Source of the DNA: an uncultured beta proteobacterium
Lineage (GTDB): Bacteria > Pseudomonadota > Gammaproteobacteria > Burkholderiales > SG8-39
NCBI GenBank assembly: GCA_903859155.1
Contig: CAIOLO010000053.1
Coordinates: 1 to 40,790, forward strand
Length of the DNA: 40,790 bases
Direction of reading: 5' to 3'
Notes under the pieces: generated by a model
Told to the model about the DNA's origin: nothing
The model's input: the letters and a program-made list of their open reading frames with translations, nothing else
The model's database searches: none
Translations under genes and position numbers: made by a program
In this document: positions 37,633 to 40,790 of the stretch, one piece after another
Position numbering within the stretch: position 1 is the first letter of the stretch
Layout of the letters: each line of letters opens with the position of its first letter

Positions 37633-38466
37633 CTATCTCTTAGTCTTATGGCGGAACTGAACGATCATTCCGCTGGTGCGCTTGTTTTTGCGGGTCTTGT
37701 AACCCTTGGTCAGCGTTCCCCAAGGACTCACCGGATCCCTACCCGCCGCTGTACGGCCTTCTCCACCGCCATGAGGATGGTCAATGGGGTTCATCGCCAC
37801 ACCTCTGACCGTCGGACGCACGCCGCGCCAACGCATGGCACCGGCCTTGCCAATGGAGCGCAAAGAATGCTCTTCATTGCCGACTTCTCCTATTGTCGCC
37901 CGGCAGTCCACGTGAACCTTGCGGATTTCGCCGGAGCGCAAACGAAGCTGCGCATAGCTGCCTTCACGAGCCAGGAGCTGCGCCGAAGTCCCTGCCGCGC
38001 GGGCCAGTTGAGCGCCCTTGCCCGGTTGCATTTCCACGCAGAATATTGTCGACCCAACAGGGATATTGCGTAGCGGCAATGCGTTGCCGGACTTGATCGG
38101 CGCCTCAGGCCCGGACATCAAAATCATGCCCGCCTTTAGACCTTTTGGGGCAATAACGTAACGCCGTTCGCCATCCGAATAACAAAGCAGGCCGATATTG
38201 GCGCTGCGATTCGGATCGTACTCGACGCGTTCGACCTTCGCCGCGATTCCGTCCTTGTCTCGCTTGAAGTCGATGATTCGATAGTGCTGCTTGTGTCCGC
38301 CGCCCTGATGACGGACCGTGATCCGGCCGGAATTATTACGTCCGGATCCACGAATCTTTTTCTCAAGCAGGCTCGCTTCCGGTTTTCCCTTGTGAAGATC
38401 GGAATTGACCACACGAACGACAGCACGCCTTCCATTGGAAGTCGGTTTGAGTTTGACTAGTGCCAT
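37633..38466 (-). CDS. rplB: 50S ribosomal protein L2
   Basis: 277 residues. [20 protein letters not shown] at the start and [20 protein letters not shown] near the peptidyl-transferase-linked His. A primary 23S rRNA binding protein. 3 bp after rplW. Confidence 0.99.
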   Translation of the reverse strand: MALVKLKPTSNGRRAVVRVVNSDLHKGKPEASLLEKKIRGSGRNNSGRITVRHQGGGHKQHYRIIDFKRDKDGIAAKVERVEYDPNRSANIGLLCYSDGERRYVIAPKGLKAGMILMSGPEAPIKSGNALPLRNIPVGSTIFCVEMQPGKGAQLARAAGTSAQLLAREGSYAQLRLRSGEIRKVHVDCRATIGEVGNEEHSLRSIGKAGAMRWRGVRPTVRGVAMNPIDHPHGGGEGRTAAGRDPVSPWGTLTKGYKTRKNKRTSGMIVQFRHKTKR

Positions 38467-38469
38467 GAC

Positions 38470-38787
38470 TTAATCCGCCCCTTGGTAGGTAATTTCTTCG
38501 CCCGGCATCAGGCTTACATACGCCTTCTTCCAATTACGACGACGGCCAAGTGTTCGACCTGAACGCTTTTCCTTGCCCTTGACATTCAAGACCTGAACTG
38601 ACTGAACCTTTTTCTTGAACATCAGTTCTACTGCTGCCTTTATCTCCGGCTTGGTGGCGTCCGAAGTCACGCGAAAAACATACTGATTGTTGCGCTCGCC
38701 GACCAAAGTGCTTTTTTCCGACACCTGCGGGGCCAGCAACACCAGCATCAGGCGCTCGGTGTTGAATTTTGTAGTGGTTTCACTCAT
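38470..38787 (-). CDS. rplW: 50S ribosomal protein L23
   Basis: 105 residues: [20 protein letters not shown] and [20 protein letters not shown]. Docking site for trigger factor at the tunnel exit. Its start overlaps the rplD stop as ATGA. Confidence 0.99.
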   Translation of the reverse strand: MSETTTKFNTERLMLVLLAPQVSEKSTLVGERNNQYVFRVTSDATKPEIKAAVELMFKKKVQSVQVLNVKGKEKRSGRTLGRRRNWKKAYVSLMPGEEITYQGAD

Positions 38788-39404
38788 ACCAGTAACTCCT
38801 CAAACCTCGATACCGCCTTGCGTGTGAGGATGACACGAGCGTGCTGAATCAGCGAAACCGGGTCAGCGTGGCCAACATCGAGCACCTGGACATGCGGAAG
38901 GTTTCTCGAGGACAATTTCAGGTTCTCGTCGATGGAATCGGTGATTACCAAGACGGAGTCCAGGCCCATCGCACGAATTTTCTCCACAAGAAGCTTGGTC
39001 TTTGGCGCGGCCACCGAAAATTCGTCAACGACCGACAATCTTCCCTCACGCGCCAACTGAGACAGTATCGAGCACATTCCCGCTCGATACATCTTTCGAT
39101 TCACTTTGTGGCTGAAATTTTCGTCTGGTAGATTCGGGAAAATTTTTCCGCCGCCGCGCCAGATGGGGCTTTTGGAGTCCCCGGCCCGGGCACGGCCGGT
39201 TCCCTTCTGCGCGAACGGCTTGCGGCCCGATCTCGCGACTTCGCTGCGGCCCTTCTGTGCCCTGGTACCTTGACGCCCATTGGCCTGGTACGCGATGACA
39301 ATCTGGTGCACCAATGACTGATTGAATTCGCGTCCGAAAAGCGCATCCGACGCTGAAACTGTCGACGCGCTTGCGCCCTTGTCGTTGATCACATTGAGAT
39401 CCAT
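38784..39404 (-). CDS. rplD: 50S ribosomal protein L4
   Basis: 206 residues: [40 protein letters not shown] and SFQ-equivalent block in [20 protein letters not shown]. In E. coli L4 represses the S10 operon. It overlaps rplW by 4 bases and is 7 bp from rplC. Confidence 0.99.
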   Translation of the reverse strand: MDLNVINDKGASASTVSASDALFGREFNQSLVHQIVIAYQANGRQGTRAQKGRSEVARSGRKPFAQKGTGRARAGDSKSPIWRGGGKIFPNLPDENFSHKVNRKMYRAGMCSILSQLAREGRLSVVDEFSVAAPKTKLLVEKIRAMGLDSVLVITDSIDENLKLSSRNLPHVQVLDVGHADPVSLIQHARVILTRKAVSRFEELLV

Positions 39405-39411
39405 ATTCGCC

Positions 39412-40095
39412 TCACTTCTTCGCCGGCGCCGCTTTCGCGGCTACCACGCGGACTTTGCGCGGCTTGATTGTAGGCAGGACAAACAGATCCCGACCCCTGC
39501 TTCCAGGGACCGCCCCCCTAATGAGGAGCAACTGGCGCTCGGTGTCAATACGCACAATTTTCAGGCGCTGCACGGTTTTATTGACATCGCCAAGGTGTCC
39601 GGCCATGCGCTTGCCGGGAAACACCCTGCCCGGATCCTGCGCCATGCCGATGGACCCTGCGGAATTGTGCGAAACCGAATTGCCGTGGCTCGCACGATTC
39701 GAGGAAAAGTTATGTCTTTTATGGACTCCGGAAAAACCCTTTCCCTGGGTGGTTCCGCTTACGTCCACGACCTGTCCAACAGCAAACAGGCCCACTCCGA
39801 TCTTGCCTCCCAGTTTCAGGTTTGCAAGATCTGCCTCCCCGACCCGGAATTCCTTCACGATGTGCCCAGCCTCGACACCTGCCTTGGCGAAGTGACCTGC
39901 AGATGCCTTGTTCACACGTGATGCCCGGCGTTTGCCGAACGTAACCTGCACGGCGTTGTAGCCGTCAGTGCCAATGGTTTTTATCTGAGTAACGCGATTG
40001 TCAGACACGTCAAGCACCGTCACCGGAAGGGAGTCCCCCTCATCGGTAAAAATGCGAGTCATGCCAACCTTGCGGCCGACGAGCCCCAAACTCAT
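39412..40095 (-). CDS. rplC: 50S ribosomal protein L3
   Basis: 227 residues: [40 protein letters not shown] and the loop [20 protein letters not shown], which includes the Gln region methylated by PrmB in E. coli. It is separated from rpsJ by an unusually long 129 bp. AGAGGG lies upstream of the ATG. Confidence 0.99.
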   Translation of the reverse strand: MSLGLVGRKVGMTRIFTDEGDSLPVTVLDVSDNRVTQIKTIGTDGYNAVQVTFGKRRASRVNKASAGHFAKAGVEAGHIVKEFRVGEADLANLKLGGKIGVGLFAVGQVVDVSGTTQGKGFSGVHKRHNFSSNRASHGNSVSHNSAGSIGMAQDPGRVFPGKRMAGHLGDVNKTVQRLKIVRIDTERQLLLIRGAVPGSRGRDLFVLPTIKPRKVRVVAAKAAPAKK

Positions 40096-40116
40096 GGTCT
40101 TGCCCTCTTTTGATTA

Positions 40117-40141
40117 CCCCGCTTGCAAATGCGTTGCGGGG
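40117..40141 (-). other. Hairpin upstream of rplC in the rpsJ-rplC gap
   Basis: CCCCGC (40117-40122) and GCGGGG (40136-40141) form a 6-bp GC stem with a 13-nt loop, about 20 nt before the rplC start codon. No U-tract follows. It lies in a 129-bp gap, where E. coli has only about 30 bp. Confidence 0.45.
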
Positions 40142-40224
40142 TGCCGACTACAATTGGCCGGCGGTTGAACAATTCGAAGCAATGGTTTGGGAACAATTGC
40201 CTCGATACCGCGAAAACTTTTTTT

Positions 40225-40533
40225 CTACAACTTGATCTCCACATCCACGCCTGCGGGCAGGTCGAGTTTCATCAGTGCGTCCACCGTCTTATCGGTGGGA
40301 TCAATGATGTCCATCAAACGCAAATGCGTACGTATTTCAAACTGGTCGCGCGACGTCTTGTTCACGTGCGGGGAACGCAGGATATCGAAGCGCTCTATGC
40401 GCGTCGGCAGCGGTACGGGCCCCTTGACCACGGCGCCGGTGCGCTTGGCCGTATCAACAATTTCAAGTGCCGACTGATCGATCAGGCGGTAATCGAACGC
40501 CTTAAGCCTGATTCGAATTTTTTGCCCTTGCAT
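40225..40533 (-). CDS. rpsJ: 30S ribosomal protein S10
   Basis: 102 residues from ATG 40533 ([20 protein letters not shown]), with GGACGGA upstream. A 15-codon longer frame (to 40578) is not S10-like. It contains [21 protein letters not shown]10 is also NusE of transcription antitermination. First gene after the tuf terminator; I see no convincing promoter in the 115-bp tuf-rpsJ gap. Confidence 0.98.
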   Translation of the reverse strand: MQGQKIRIRLKAFDYRLIDQSALEIVDTAKRTGAVVKGPVPLPTRIERFDILRSPHVNKTSRDQFEIRTHLRLMDIIDPTDKTVDALMKLDLPAGVDVEIKL

Positions 40534-40612
40534 ATAATTTCCGTCCAAAAATCCATCATGGCAATCCGGAGAAAGCAATCAGAGGTTTCAAACCCCAGCT
40601 TTTTCCGTAACC

Positions 40613-40638
40613 AAAAACTGTTCCAGTTCCTGAAACAG
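40613..40638 (-). terminator. Intrinsic terminator after tuf
   Basis: On the minus strand CTGTTTCAG-GAA-CTGGAACAG forms a 9-bp stem (one G-U pair) with a 3-nt loop, directly followed by TTTTT. It starts 10 nt after the tuf stop and can at least partly separate tuf from the S10 genes. Confidence 0.8.
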
Positions 40639-40648
40639 AATCCCTGTG

Positions 40649-40790
40649 CTACTCGATAACCTTGGCCACGACGCCGGCACCGACGGTTTTGCCGCCCTCG
40701 CGAATGGCAAAACGCAGTCCCTGCTCCATGGCGATCGGGGCAATCAGGGTCACCACCATCTTGATGTTGTCCCCCGGCATCACCATCTCC
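40649..40790 (-). CDS. tuf: Elongation factor Tu, 3' end only
   Basis: 46 codons plus the stop are visible; the rest lies beyond base 40790. The C-terminal beta-barrel ending reads [20 protein letters not shown] and [20 protein letters not shown], ending VIE: unmistakably EF-Tu. The tuf-rpsJ order fits the usual str-S10 junction of Betaproteobacteria (rpsL-rpsG-fusA-tuf upstream, expected but not seen). Confidence 0.98.
   Translation of the reverse strand, partial: EMVMPGDNIKMVVTLIAPIAMEQGLRFAIREGGKTVGAGVVAKVIE

Noticed and set aside
25986-40790. Lower GC than the first 20 kb, which could suggest transfer
   Set aside because: Expected of highly expressed ribosomal genes with their own codon bias; gene order is the vertical betaproteobacterial one.

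Overview
The window looks like a betaproteobacterial chromosome segment, most likely Burkholderiales or a near relative. The evidence is the high-GC coding style, a Bug-type periplasmic receptor, a FadE of about 820 residues, and a ribosomal cluster carrying secY-infA-rpmJ-rpsM in the order usual for Betaproteobacteria. I see no phage, insertion sequence, integrase, CRISPR array, rRNA or tRNA.

Positions 1-8.9 kb hold mixed metabolic and stress genes, mostly on the minus strand: a truncated Bug receptor, a Lon protease, a 24-codon Lys/Pro-rich mini-ORF, a solitary HTH protein (plus strand, own promoter), a DUF2237 protein, lutB and lutA without lutC, an EgtD-fold methyltransferase with altered pocket residues, and a PbpG-type peptidoglycan endopeptidase. 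An Atm1-type ABC exporter follows at 9.1-10.9 kb. Divergent from it, 11.2-17.4 kb is a plus-strand fatty-acid beta-oxidation cluster: fadE, thiolase, a fused hydratase/dehydrogenase, and an overlapping acyl-CoA thioesterase.

Positions 17.6-26 kb hold small scattered units: an HtrA-like protein that has lost its catalytic triad, a PIG3-type quinone oxidoreductase behind a 9-codon upstream ORF, a cysteine-cluster protein, an exported methyltransferase, a spermidine-synthase-like protein, a SWIB-domain protein with a clear terminator, a DUF6279 lipoprotein, a DUF423 membrane protein, an exported ankyrin protein and an arylformamidase-like hydrolase.

Positions 26-40.8 kb are the S10-spc-alpha ribosomal superoperon, all on the minus strand. 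In transcription order it runs tuf (3' end only), rpsJ, rplC, rplD, rplW, rplB, rpsS, rplV, rpsC, rplP, rpmC, rpsQ | rplN, rplX, rplE, rpsN, rpsH, rplF, rplR, rpsE, rpmD, rplO, secY, infA, rpmJ | rpsM, rpsK, rpsD, rpoA, rplQ. Perfect TATAAT boxes sit before rplN and before rpsM, where E. coli has its spc and alpha promoters. A terminator follows tuf and a bidirectional terminator follows rplQ. Hairpins without U-tracts lie in the rpsD-rpoA and rpsJ-rplC gaps.

Most of the window is conserved core genome, and I found no obvious new multi-gene system. The best leads are the altered EgtD-like enzyme, the triad-less HtrA protein, the mini-ORF upstream of lon and the rpsD-rpoA hairpin pair.
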